Source of the DNA: Clostridiales bacterium
GTDB taxonomy: Bacteria; Bacillota; Clostridia; Oscillospirales; QAMX01
Assembly (NCBI GenBank): GCA_003149835.1
Contig: QAMX01000164.1
Coordinates: 1-11,186, forward strand
DNA: 11,186 bases
Direction: 5' to 3'
Shown: positions 1 to 7,028 of the stretch, piece by piece
Numbering within the stretch: position 1 is the first letter of the stretch
Layout of the letters: every line of letters starts with the position of its first letter
Notes under the pieces: model-generated
What the model was told of the DNA's origin: nothing
What the model saw: the letters and a program-made list of their open reading frames with translations, nothing else
The model's database searches: none
Translations under genes and position numbers: made by a program

Positions 1-1
1 C

Positions 2-244
2 AACAGCTTTCACGGAACGATGATGGGCATTCTGCTCGCCTACGGCCGCTGCTCGGGCTATCAGACGGCGTGCGAGGATTATTTCAAGCGCGGCGGCCGC
101 GTCATCGTCGTCGGCGAGCAATCCGGCCGCATTGAGGACACCTATATCGCCCTGCACGACGGCTCGGCCGCCAACGCCGCTTTCGCGCCGCCGCTCTTCG
201 ACCGCTTTGATTATTATCTCCCCGGCGATGCGCTCCCCAATTGA
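2..244 (+). CDS. C-terminal fragment of an unrecognised protein
   Basis: The frame is open from the left edge of the window and ends at TGA 242-244, leaving about 80 residues of the C-terminus; the start lies outside. The visible part begins with a small-residue-rich, mildly hydrophobic stretch (NSFHGTMMGILLAYGR), followed by a basic segment and a beta-strand-like GGRVIVVGEQSGR, and ends in an acidic and aromatic tail (FDRFDYYLPGDALPN). Codon use matches the genes downstream, with strong G/C at third positions, so it looks like a genuine native gene. I do not recognise the family from this piece. The VIVVG strand could belong to a Rossmann-like or SIS-type fold, but that is only a guess. A terminator-like structure begins at its stop codon, so it appears to be the last gene of its transcription unit. 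Confidence 0.7.
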   Translation, partial: NSFHGTMMGILLAYGRCSGYQTACEDYFKRGGRVIVVGEQSGRIEDTYIALHDGSAANAAFAPPLFDRFDYYLPGDALPN

Positions 245-320
245 GCGGCCGTTCAAAAAAACGCGGCAAAGCGCTTTGCCGCCGCGGGCGGTTTCCGTTT
301 CACGGCCGCTCTTTTGAGTT
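243..320 (+). terminator. Nested hairpin terminator after the first gene
   Basis: The outer arms GAGCGGCCG (243-251) and CGGCCGCTC (303-311) are exact reverse complements and are followed by TTTTGAGTTTTG. Inside them lies a perfect 20-bp palindrome (263-282, centred on GCGC). The left arm overlaps the stop codon at 242-244. The U-rich tail after a GC-rich stem is the usual shape of an intrinsic terminator, but the long interior makes the exact fold uncertain. Confidence 0.6.
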
Positions 321-489
321 TTGATCACCATTCGGCGACTCCGGTTTTGCGCCGCCGGGGCCATGCCGGTTTTTGCGGCGGCTGTGCGCCGGTTTTCCGC
401 AGAAAGGGCGCCAAAAAAGCAAAAAAACACCGAAAGAAAGCCGGAGCAGGCGCGCTGCGCCTCCGGCGGAAGGGTCAGGGATCAAAGCA
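316..489 (+). other. proB leader region with CCGGTTTT repeats and a hairpin
   Basis: This stretch before proB carries three copies of CCGGTTTT (341-348, 366-373, 389-396), spaced 25 and 23 nt apart. A run rich in A follows (about 410-440). Then comes a hairpin with arms CCGGAG (441-446) and CTCCGG (461-466), extended inside by GCGC pairs, ending 23 nt before the proB start. No T-box core such as TGGGTGGTACCGCG is present, so no proline-specific T-box is supported. I see no convincing sigma-70 promoter. Confidence 0.35.
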
Positions 490-1296
490 ATGCAAACCAG
501 AGAAGGCGTTTCTGCGCGCCGCGTCGTCGTCAAGGTCGGCTCCTCTACGCTCACCTATCCGACCGGAAAACTCAACCTGCGGCGGATCGGCGCGCTGACG
601 ACGGCGCTGGCCGATCTGAAAAACAGCGGCGCCGACGTGGTGCTGGTGACATCCGGCGCAGTCGCGGCGGGCATGGCGAAGCTCGGCGTCACCGAGCGCC
701 CCGCCGACATCCGTTCCAGACAGGCCGTCGCCGCGGTCGGACAGTGCGCCCTGATGCACATCTACGACAAAATGCTCAGCGAATACGGCCACAGCGTCGG
801 GCAGATTCTGCTGACCAAGGACGTCATCGACAACGAAGCGCACCGCGCCCACGCGGCGAACACGTTTGAGCGCCTTTTGGAGCTCGGCGTCATCCCGGTC
901 GTCAACGAAAACGACTCGATTTCGACCTACGAGCTGGAAACCCTGACGACGTTCGGCGACAACGACCGGCTTTCCGCCTATGTCGCCATCCTCTGCGGCG
1001 CCGACCTCGTCGTCAACCTCTCCGACATCGACGGGCTCTACGACGGCGACCCGCGTCGCTGTCCCGGCGCGAAGCGGATCCCCGTCGTCCACAGGATCGA
1101 CGAGGCGCTGCTCGCCCTCGCCGGCGGCGCCGGCGCGCAGGGCACGGGCGGTATGCGTTCCAAGCTCATGGCCGCGGAGCTGCTGCTCGAAAAGGGCATC
1201 GACATGGTGATCGCCAACGGCCAGCACCCGGAACAGATCGCCGAGATCTGCTCCGGCGTCCCGCACGGCACGCTCTTCACCGCGCGCGAAGCGTAA
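490..1296 (+). CDS. proB: Glutamate 5-kinase, short form without PUA domain
   Basis: Phosphorylates L-glutamate to gamma-glutamyl phosphate with ATP, the first committed step of proline synthesis in the cytoplasm. The 268-residue product is an amino-acid kinase fold. Visible motifs are the N-terminal phosphate-binding KVGSSTLT (K15), TSGAVAAG (54-61), the glutamate-site NENDSIS (139-145), FGDNDRLSA (155-163), LSDIDGLYDGDP and the nucleotide-binding GTGGMRSK (218-225). The Escherichia coli enzyme is about 367 residues and carries a C-terminal PUA domain; here the protein stops after the kinase domain, which is also seen in other bacteria. The frame is open further upstream, but the ATG at 490 gives the usual short N-terminus; the upstream residues are basic and unlike the family. 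The SD is weak (AGGG, 471-480 region). It is followed by proA 147 nt downstream. Confidence 0.95.
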   Translation: MQTREGVSARRVVVKVGSSTLTYPTGKLNLRRIGALTTALADLKNSGADVVLVTSGAVAAGMAKLGVTERPADIRSRQAVAAVGQCALMHIYDKMLSEYGHSVGQILLTKDVIDNEAHRAHAANTFERLLELGVIPVVNENDSISTYELETLTTFGDNDRLSAYVAILCGADLVVNLSDIDGLYDGDPRRCPGAKRIPVVHRIDEALLALAGGAGAQGTGGMRSKLMAAELLLEKGIDMVIANGQHPEQIAEICSGVPHGTLFTAREA

Positions 1297-1443
1297 GCGC
1301 GCGGGAGGTTCGGCGCGGCAAACGGAAAGCGACACATCCGCCGATCCCGCCGCGGCGCGGCGCCGGCGGTTGACTGTTTGTCTGCGCCCGCCGAGCGATC
1401 AAACAAAAAAACAACGCTTTTGGGATTCCGAAGGAGGAACCTT
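1297..1443 (+). other. proB-proA spacer with GC-rich hairpin
   Basis: The spacer holds a very GC-rich fold: CCGCCG (1338-1343) can pair with CGGCGG (1364-1369) around a palindrome CGCCGCGGCG (1348-1357). It lacks a following U-run, so it is not a good intrinsic terminator. A TTGACT hexamer at 1370-1375 has no matching -10 box. The spacer ends in a strong Shine-Dalgarno site, AAGGAGG (1431-1437), 6 nt before the proA ATG. Co-transcription of proB and proA remains likely. Confidence 0.4.
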
Positions 1444-2688
1444 ATGGACTTTCACGCGATCGGCCTCGGCGCGCGCGCCGCGGCGACCAGCCTCGCTTCA
1501 ACGGGGCAAAACGGGAAAAACGCGGCGCTGGCCGCCATTTCCGCCGCGCTCCGCGGCAGTATCGAAACCATCCTCGCCGAAAACGCGCTCGACGTCGCCG
1601 CGGCCGAACAGAACGGCACCCGTCCGGTCATGATCGACCGGCTGCGGCTGACCGAAGCGCGCATCCTCGCCATGGCCGACGGCGTCGACGAGGTCGCGGC
1701 GCTGCCAGACCCGACCGGCGAGGTGCTGTCGATGACGACGCGGCCCAACGGGCTGGTCGTCGGCAAAAAGCGCGTGCCGCTCGGCGTCGTCGGGATTATT
1801 TTTGAGTCGCGGCCCAACGTCACGGTGGACGCGGCGGCGCTCTGCCTGAAATCCGGCAACGCCTGCATTCTGCGCGGCGGCCGCGAGGCGCTCCGCAGCA
1901 ATCTGGCGCTGACCGAGGTCATGCGGACTGCGCTCGTCTCCGCCGGCCTTCCGGCGGACTGCGTCAACCTCTTAAACGACACGACGCGCGAGGGCGCGGA
2001 GGCGATGATGCGCGCGCGGGGGATTTTGGACGTGCTGATCCCGCGCGGCGGCGCCGGGCTGATCCGCTCGGTCGTCGAGCATTCGTCCGTCCCCGTGATT
2101 GAAACGGGCACGGGCAACTGCCACATCTATGTCGAAGCGACGGCCGACCCCGACATGGCGGCCGACATCGTCTATAACGCCAAGACCTCGCGGCCGTCGG
2201 TCTGTAACTCCGCCGAAAGCCTGCTGATCGACGAGGCGGCGGCGCAGGCGCTGCTGCCGAAGATCGCGGCGCGGCTCGCGGAAAAGCGTGTCGCGCTCTG
2301 CGGCTGTGAAAAGACGCGCGCGGTTCTGGGCGATTCCGTCCGGCCGGCTACCGAGGAGGACTATGCGGCCGAATACCTCGACTACGCGATGTCGGTCAAG
2401 GTCGTCTCCGGCATCGGCGAGGCGATCGCGCACATCAACCGCTACGGCACGCACCACAGCGACGCCATTGTCACCCAGCGCTACGACGCGGCGCAGCGGT
2501 TTTTAAACGAGGTCGATTCCGCGGCCGTCTACGTCAACGCCTCGACGCGCTTTACCGACGGCAACGAGTTCGGCGAGGGCGCGGAAATCGGCATTTCGAC
2601 GCAGAAGCTGCACGCGCGCGGCCCGATGGGGCTGACCGCGCTGACGAGCGTCAAATATATCGTTTACGGAAACGGGCAGATCCGCTGA
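1444..2688 (+). CDS. proA: Glutamate-5-semialdehyde dehydrogenase (gamma-glutamyl phosphate reductase)
   Basis: Reduces gamma-glutamyl phosphate with NADPH to glutamate-5-semialdehyde, which cyclises to pyrroline-5-carboxylate; this is step two of proline synthesis and uses the product of the preceding proB. The 414-residue length matches the family (about 417). It has the aldehyde-dehydrogenase fold with the family signatures VPLGVVGIIFESRPNVT, SGNACILRGG, the catalytic cysteine C254 in SRPSVCNSAESL, and the C-terminal EFGEGAEIGISTQK and HARGPMGL. The ATG at 1444 is chosen over upstream starts because AAGGAGG sits 6 nt before it and MDFHAIGLGARAA aligns with the typical N-terminus. ProC, needed to finish the pathway, is not in the window. 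Confidence 0.97.
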   Translation: MDFHAIGLGARAAATSLASTGQNGKNAALAAISAALRGSIETILAENALDVAAAEQNGTRPVMIDRLRLTEARILAMADGVDEVAALPDPTGEVLSMTTRPNGLVVGKKRVPLGVVGIIFESRPNVTVDAAALCLKSGNACILRGGREALRSNLALTEVMRTALVSAGLPADCVNLLNDTTREGAEAMMRARGILDVLIPRGGAGLIRSVVEHSSVPVIETGTGNCHIYVEATADPDMAADIVYNAKTSRPSVCNSAESLLIDEAAAQALLPKIAARLAEKRVALCGCEKTRAVLGDSVRPATEEDYAAEYLDYAMSVKVVSGIGEAIAHINRYGTHHSDAIVTQRYDAAQRFLNEVDSAAVYVNASTRFTDGNEFGEGAEIGISTQKLHARGPMGLTALTSVKYIVYGNGQIR

Positions 2689-2985
2689 CGCGGTACGGCG
2701 GCGCGCGATGGGCGCAAACGGCTGCGGCGATGCCGCCGGCCGCGGGCGATTGCGGCGTGCTGCGCTGATTTGCAAAGGTCGGCCCCGCGGGTTGTTTGCA
2801 GCGTGTTGCGCCGATTCACAGGATGCGGCCGTGCCGAAACCAGACCCGCATGAGGCGGTATCCGTTGCGCCTTTGCGCGGCGGCCGCCCGAAGCTTACCC
2901 CGAATCCCGCAGGGGCGAACCCGTGCGTTCGCCCGGAAACGGCGGGTTGACAAAAACAAAATTACATAAGAGGGACAGAGATATC
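2689..2985 (+). other. Non-coding gap between proA and the DUF1846 gene
   Basis: About 300 nt with no credible gene. It contains an imperfect direct repeat of 16 nt (2755-2770 and 2801-2816, 14 of 16 identical) and a REP-like hairpin near the right end (2911-2935). No U-tailed hairpin clearly terminates proA. A perfect TTGACA at 2947-2952 has no -10 box at the right spacing. The last part (AAGAGGGA, 2968-2975) serves as the ribosome binding site of the next gene. Confidence 0.5.
2911..2935. repeat. Short REP-like inverted repeat AGGGGCGAAC..GTTCGCCC
   Basis: GGGCGAAC (2913-2920) and GTTCGCCC (2927-2934) form a perfect 8-bp stem around a 6-nt loop, preceded by A-G (AGGGGCGA). From memory, AGGGGCGA...TCGCCC hairpins are a frequent interspersed intergenic element in gut Clostridia; only one copy is visible in this window, so the assignment rests on recall rather than on repetition seen here. 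Confidence 0.4.
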
Positions 2986-4467
2986 ATGAGTTGCGGCTTT
3001 GACAACGCGCTTTACATTAAAATGCAGACCGAGCAGATCAAAAAGCGGATCGACCGCTTCAACAACAAGCTCTACCTCGAATTCGGCGGCAAGCTGTTCG
3101 ACGACTACCACGCTTCGCGCGTCCTGCCCGGCTTTGACGTCAACGGCAAGGTCAAGCTCCTGCGCGAGCTGTCGGATATCGCCGAGATCATCATGTGCGT
3201 CAGCGCCGGCGCGATTGAAAAAAACAAGGTGCGCGCCGACTTCGGCATCACCTACGATCAGGACGCGCTGCGCCTCATCGACCACCTCACCCAGCTGGGA
3301 ATCTCCATCAACTCCGTCGTCATCACGCAGTACGCCGAGCAGCCCGCCGCGGCGATCTTTAAGAAAAAGCTGGAAAACATGGGCATCCGCTCCTATATTC
3401 ACCGGCTCACCAAGGGCTACCCGACCGACGTCGAGACGATCATCAGCCCCGAGGGCTACGGCGCCAACCCGTATATCGAGACGACAAAGCCGCTCGTCGT
3501 CGTCACCGCGCCCGGCCCGGGCTGCGGCAAGCTGGCGACCTGTCTCAGCCAGCTCTATCATGAAAACGTCCGCGGCGTCAAGGCGGGCTACGCGAAATTT
3601 GAGACCTTCCCGATCTGGAACCTGCCGCTCAAACACCCGGTCAACCTCGCCTACGAGGCGGCGACCGCCGACCTCAACGACGTCAACATGATCGACCCGT
3701 ATCACTTGGAGGCCTATGGAAAAACCACGGTCAACTACAACCGCGACATCGAGGTTTTCCCGGTCGTTCGCACGATTTTGAGCCGCATCACCGGCAGCGA
3801 CGTCTACCGTTCGCCCACGGACATGGGCGTGAACATGGCGGGCTTTGCGATCGTCGACGACGAGGCCTGCCGCGAGGCCTCGAAGCAGGAGGTGCTGCGC
3901 CGCTACTACAAGTCGTTCTGCGACTGCCGGCACGGGCTGGCCGAAAAGGAGGTGCCGGCGCGCATCGAGCTGATCATGCAGCAGCTCGGCATCAAAGCCG
4001 ACGACCGCCGCGTCGTCCATCCGGCGCGGGCGCGCGCCGCCGAATACGGAAAGCCCGTCACCGCCATTGAGCTGCGCGACGGCAGAACCGTCACGGGGCG
4101 GATGTCCGACCTGATGACCTCGCCGGCGAGCGCGATGCTCAACGCCGTCAAGCTGCTCGCGGGCATGGCCGATTCTCTCCACCTGCTCTCGCCGCTCGTT
4201 TTAGAGCCGATTCTGCGCATGAAGCGGGATATGCTCCACGCCTCTCCGACGCGCATGAGCGTGACGGAAATGCTGCTGGCCATGAGCATCTGCGCCGCGA
4301 CGAACCCGACGGTCGAGCTGGCGATGAGCAAGCTGCCGGAGCTGGCGGGCTGCGAGGCCCACGCCACGGTCATGCTCATCGATTCCGACGAAACCGCGCT
4401 CCGCAAGCTCGGCCTCAATCTCACCTGCGACCCCGAATACTGCGCCAACGAGTTCTATACGGAATAA
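2986..4467 (+). CDS. DUF1846 (UPF0371) family protein
   Basis: A 493-residue protein, the normal length for DUF1846, a strongly conserved family found in many Firmicutes whose biochemical role is not established to my knowledge. The N-terminal part contains LYLEFGGKLFDDYHASRVLPG and IEKNKVRADFGITYDQD, both typical. Residues 175-185 (APGPGCGKLAT) look like a phosphate-binding P-loop; my memory of relatives is that they read GPGSGK, so C180 may be a substitution. The most conserved block runs from about 202 to 256 (YAKFETFPIWNLPLKHP at its start, YGKTTVNYNRD at its end), followed by SPTDMGVNMAG. There is no signal peptide or membrane segment, so it should be cytoplasmic. The ATG at 2986 is preceded by AAGAGGGA and gives the usual N-terminus; an upstream in-frame GTG (2923) would add 21 unconserved residues that read through the REP-like hairpin. 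It appears to be a single-gene unit. A nucleotide-dependent activity is inference from the P-loop-like motif only. Confidence 0.92.
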   Translation: MSCGFDNALYIKMQTEQIKKRIDRFNNKLYLEFGGKLFDDYHASRVLPGFDVNGKVKLLRELSDIAEIIMCVSAGAIEKNKVRADFGITYDQDALRLIDHLTQLGISINSVVITQYAEQPAAAIFKKKLENMGIRSYIHRLTKGYPTDVETIISPEGYGANPYIETTKPLVVVTAPGPGCGKLATCLSQLYHENVRGVKAGYAKFETFPIWNLPLKHPVNLAYEAATADLNDVNMIDPYHLEAYGKTTVNYNRDIEVFPVVRTILSRITGSDVYRSPTDMGVNMAGFAIVDDEACREASKQEVLRRYYKSFCDCRHGLAEKEVPARIELIMQQLGIKADDRRVVHPARARAAEYGKPVTAIELRDGRTVTGRMSDLMTSPASAMLNAVKLLAGMADSLHLLSPLVLEPILRMKRDMLHASPTRMSVTEMLLAMSICAATNPTVELAMSKLPELAGCEAHATVMLIDSDETALRKLGLNLTCDPEYCANEFYTE

Positions 4468-4592
4468 CCCGCGCGCCCGGTCATGAGACAAATCGCCGCG
4501 AAAGTTCGCGCGTATAGGCGCAAAGTCTGCGGCGTGTGTTTTGAAAATAGAGCATTTTATTTGGTTGATTTGGAAAGGCAGGCGAGCGCTTG
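4468..4592 (+). other. Spacer before the fucosidase gene
   Basis: The 125-nt gap contains a small hairpin (CGCGA 4497-4501 with TCGCG 4506-4510) without a U-tail and an AT-rich stretch (4538-4571). TTGAAA at 4541-4546 could be a -35 box, but the sequence 17 nt later (GTTGAT, 4564-4569) is a poor -10. The ribosome binding site of the next gene is probably GGAAAGG (4572-4578), with long spacing. Confidence 0.3.
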
Positions 4593-5897
4593 ATGCTTTA
4601 TGAAAAAAACTGGGCCTCTCTGAACACAAGGCCGGTGCCGGCGTGGTTTGAAGACGCGAAATTCGGCATTTTTATTCACTGGGGGCTTTATTCCGTCCCG
4701 GCCTTCGCGGGGAAAACCGACTATGCCGAGTGGTACGGCTGGAATCTTCGCTCTGAAAAGGAAAACGCCACCACGGCGTTTCACAAACGCGTCTGCGGCG
4801 GCAAAAAGCAGTACGCCGACTTTGTCGCCGATTTTCAGGCCGAGCTGTTTGACGCCGGGGAATGGGCGGATATCTTCCGGCGCAGCGGCGCGAAATACAT
4901 CAACTTCGTCTCCAAGCACCACGACGGCTTCTGCATGTTCAAAACCGCTCACGCGTGGAACTGGAACAGCTTTGACGTCGGGCCGCACCGCGATTTCTGC
5001 GCCGAGCTGAGCCGGGCGCTGGAAAATACGGGGGTGCGCTTCGGCGTCTACCATTCGATCTACGAGTGGTTTCACCCGCTCTATCTGGAAAATCCGGAGC
5101 GCTACGCCGTCGAGCACCTGCTGCCGATGCTCAAAGAGCTGGTCGAGACCTACCGGCCGGCGACGCTGTTTACCGATGGCGAATGGTCGCATCCGAGCGC
5201 GGTCTGGCACAGCGAGGAGTTTTTGCAGTGGCTGTATAACGAATCCTCGGTCCGGGATTTCATCGTCCCCAACGACCGCTGGGGCAGCGAAACGCGCGGC
5301 CGCCTCGGCGGAAACTTCACGACCGAATACGGAACCATCGACGGAAAACGCACGCTGGACGACGGAGACGGCCGCCCGTTTGAGGAGTGCCGCGGCATCG
5401 GGCATTCGTTCGGCCTCAACCGAAACGAGCGCGCCGAGGACTATCTGTCCGCCGCGGAGCTGATCTGGATGCTGTGCGACCTCGTCTCCAAGGGCGGCAA
5501 CCTGCTTTTAAACGTCGGGCCGTCGGCGGACGGAAAAATTCCGCCGCTGATGGAGGAGCGGCTTTTGCAGATTGGCCGCTGGCTGGCCGTCAACGGCGAG
5601 GCGATCTACGGCTCGCGCAGATACGGCGGCGCGGCGGAAGAGGACGAGGTTCGCTATACAAAGCGCGGCGGCTTTGTCTACGCGCTGCTGAACGCCTTTC
5701 CCTTCGGGGCGCGGACGCTGAAAAGCGTGCCGTTTGCGCCGGAGACGCGCGCGATTCTGCTCGGAGATGACTCAGGCGCGGAGATTCAGACCGGCGACGA
5801 CAACGGTTCGCTTCGCCTCTGCTTCCCGCCGCTGCCGCCCGACGCGCAGAAATCCCGATACGTCTACGCCGTCCGGCTGGAAAACGTCCGCGGCTGA
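4593..5897 (+). CDS. GH29 alpha-L-fucosidase, cytoplasmic
   Basis: Predicted retaining glycoside hydrolase of family 29, releasing L-fucose from alpha-linked fucosides. The 434-residue protein shows the family landmarks: WFEDAKFGIFIHWGLYSVP (H29), ADFVADFQAELFDAGEWADI, the SKHHDGF substrate-pocket motif (107-113), GVYHSIYEW, and LFTDGEW with the likely catalytic nucleophile D195. The segment LLLNVGPSADGKIPP near 300-315 is also typical of GH29. No signal peptide is present, so it should act on short imported oligosaccharides. Its length covers the catalytic domain plus a short C-terminal beta region, with no extra carbohydrate-binding module. The ATG at 4593 directly follows an in-frame TTG; either could be used, and the ATG is preferred. 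Exact linkage preference cannot be read from the sequence. The neighbours downstream (aldolase, MelA) suggest a sugar-degradation cluster. Confidence 0.93.
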   Translation: MLYEKNWASLNTRPVPAWFEDAKFGIFIHWGLYSVPAFAGKTDYAEWYGWNLRSEKENATTAFHKRVCGGKKQYADFVADFQAELFDAGEWADIFRRSGAKYINFVSKHHDGFCMFKTAHAWNWNSFDVGPHRDFCAELSRALENTGVRFGVYHSIYEWFHPLYLENPERYAVEHLLPMLKELVETYRPATLFTDGEWSHPSAVWHSEEFLQWLYNESSVRDFIVPNDRWGSETRGRLGGNFTTEYGTIDGKRTLDDGDGRPFEECRGIGHSFGLNRNERAEDYLSAAELIWMLCDLVSKGGNLLLNVGPSADGKIPPLMEERLLQIGRWLAVNGEAIYGSRRYGGAAEEDEVRYTKRGGFVYALLNAFPFGARTLKSVPFAPETRAILLGDDSGAEIQTGDDNGSLRLCFPPLPPDAQKSRYVYAVRLENVRG

Positions 5898-6048
5898 GCC
5901 TGACGACCGGCCGCGGCGCGGACAGAGGCGGCTCCGGCGCAGTTGGAGAACAGAAAAAGCCGCGCTGCCTCCGCGAAAAAAATCATGCCTGCTACGGCGC
6001 TCCCCTCCGGAAACGCCGTAAATATAAAAGAATAAGGATGGATTTCCC
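5898..6048 (+). other. Spacer between fucosidase and aldolase genes
   Basis: A 151-nt gap with a 7-bp hairpin (TACGGCG 5993-5999, CGCCGTA 6014-6020, 14-nt loop). It is followed by A-rich rather than U-rich sequence, so it is not a terminator on this strand. AAGGATGG (6034-6041) serves as the ribosome binding site for the next gene. No clear promoter is visible, so read-through from the fucosidase gene is possible. Confidence 0.35.
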
Positions 6049-6972
6049 ATGAAAACATTCCCCAAAGGCGCTTATCCCGCTATGATTACGCCGTTCAAAG
6101 AAGACGGCGCCATCGATTACTCGGCCGTAGGAGAGCTGCTGCGCTGGTATGAGCGCATGAACTGCTCCGGCGTGCTCGCGCTCTGCGCCTCGTCCGAGAC
6201 CGAGAAGCTCTCGCTGGACGAGCGCGTCGAGCTGGCAAAGTATATCGTGGCGCATAAGGGCAAGCTTGTCATCATCGCCTCGGGTCACGTCAGCGACAGC
6301 GTCGAGGATCAGCTCACCGAGCTCAACGCCATGGCGGACGCCGGCGTCGACGGGCTGTGCCTGATCGTCGGCCGCCTCAACCAGCACAACGAAACCGAGG
6401 ACGAGTTCATCGAGAACATCAAGGTCATCATGGACGGCATCAACAACAAGGAGATCCCGCTCGGCTTCTATGAAAAGCCCTGCCCGGAAAACCGCAGCCT
6501 CAGCGAAAAAATCGTCAAGTTCTGCGCCGATACCGGCCGCTTCGCGTTTATGAAAGAGACCTCGTGCGATCCCGACGTCATCGCCGCCAAGATCCGCGCC
6601 GCCGCGGGCAGCCCGTTTGGCATCTACAACGCCAACTCCGTGCTGCTCTACGATTCGCTGAAAGCGGGCGCCGCCGGCTTCTGCGGCATCATGGGCAACT
6701 TCCACCCCGATCTCTATCAGTGGCTCTGCGAGAACCATGAAAAATATCCGGCCGAGGCCAAGCGCCTTGCCGACTACATCAGCGCCATCGGCGAGACCGG
6801 CGACCAGTATCCGGCCAGCGCCAAGTATCACCACAACCTCTACGGCGTGAAAATGAGCACCTATCTCCGCCGCACCGGAGACGCTCCCGTCATGAAGCCT
6901 GCCGTGGCCGCGCGGTTGCAGCGCGTGGAAAGCGTCGTCAACGAGCTGCGGGCGTGGCTCGCTACGCTGTAA
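6049..6972 (+). CDS. DapA/NanA-superfamily pyruvate aldolase (dihydrodipicolinate synthase family)
   Basis: A 307-residue class I aldolase or lyase of the DHDPS/N-acetylneuraminate lyase superfamily, which forms a Schiff base between a lysine and pyruvate. The (beta/alpha)8 barrel starts with GAYPAMITPFKEDGAIDYSA. The Schiff-base lysine is K169 in FAFMKETSCD, and the catalytic tyrosine is Y141 in GFYEKPCP. The usual G-T/S-T-G-E carboxylate-binding loop is replaced by CASSETEKLS (46-55), so it is unlikely to be a true DapA. The family also includes sialic acid lyase and 2-keto-3-deoxy sugar-acid aldolases. Placed between a fucosidase and an alpha-galactosidase, a role in splitting a keto-deoxy sugar acid (for example from fuconate or galactonate) is a plausible inference, but the substrate cannot be read from the sequence. 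The start has AAGGATGG 7 nt upstream. A strong hairpin follows the stop codon. Confidence 0.88.
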   Translation: MKTFPKGAYPAMITPFKEDGAIDYSAVGELLRWYERMNCSGVLALCASSETEKLSLDERVELAKYIVAHKGKLVIIASGHVSDSVEDQLTELNAMADAGVDGLCLIVGRLNQHNETEDEFIENIKVIMDGINNKEIPLGFYEKPCPENRSLSEKIVKFCADTGRFAFMKETSCDPDVIAAKIRAAAGSPFGIYNANSVLLYDSLKAGAAGFCGIMGNFHPDLYQWLCENHEKYPAEAKRLADYISAIGETGDQYPASAKYHHNLYGVKMSTYLRRTGDAPVMKPAVAARLQRVESVVNELRAWLATL

Positions 6973-6986
6973 AGACTGGATCTGAA

Positions 6987-7028
6987 CGTACACGCCGCCG
7001 GTTTGGAACGGCGGCGTGTACGGCCTTT
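6987..7028 (+). terminator. Strong hairpin after the aldolase gene, possible terminator
   Basis: The arms 6987-6999 (CGTACACGCCGCC) and 7010-7022 are perfect 13-bp reverse complements; G7000-C7009 adds a 14th pair, leaving an 8-nt loop. It begins 15 nt after the aldolase stop. The tail is only GCCTTTCC, a poor U-run, so termination would be partial, or the hairpin may stabilise the upstream mRNA. Transcription into melA could pass it. Confidence 0.5.

Noticed and set aside
316..489. T-box or proline-specific riboswitch before proB
   Set aside because: The conserved T-box core sequence and a specifier-loop arrangement are not present.
2708..2950. 80-codon plus-strand frame between proA and DUF1846
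   Set aside because: It has no ribosome binding site, a biased Gly/Arg/Pro/Ala composition, and overlaps the direct repeat and the REP-like hairpin.
2947..2952. Perfect TTGACA as a promoter for the DUF1846 gene
   Set aside because: No -10 box lies 16-18 nt downstream; the sequence there is the ribosome binding site region (GAGGGA).
2962..4182. Long minus-strand open frame opposite the DUF1846 gene
   Set aside because: It is an antisense shadow; the plus strand encodes a full-length, highly conserved protein in this interval.
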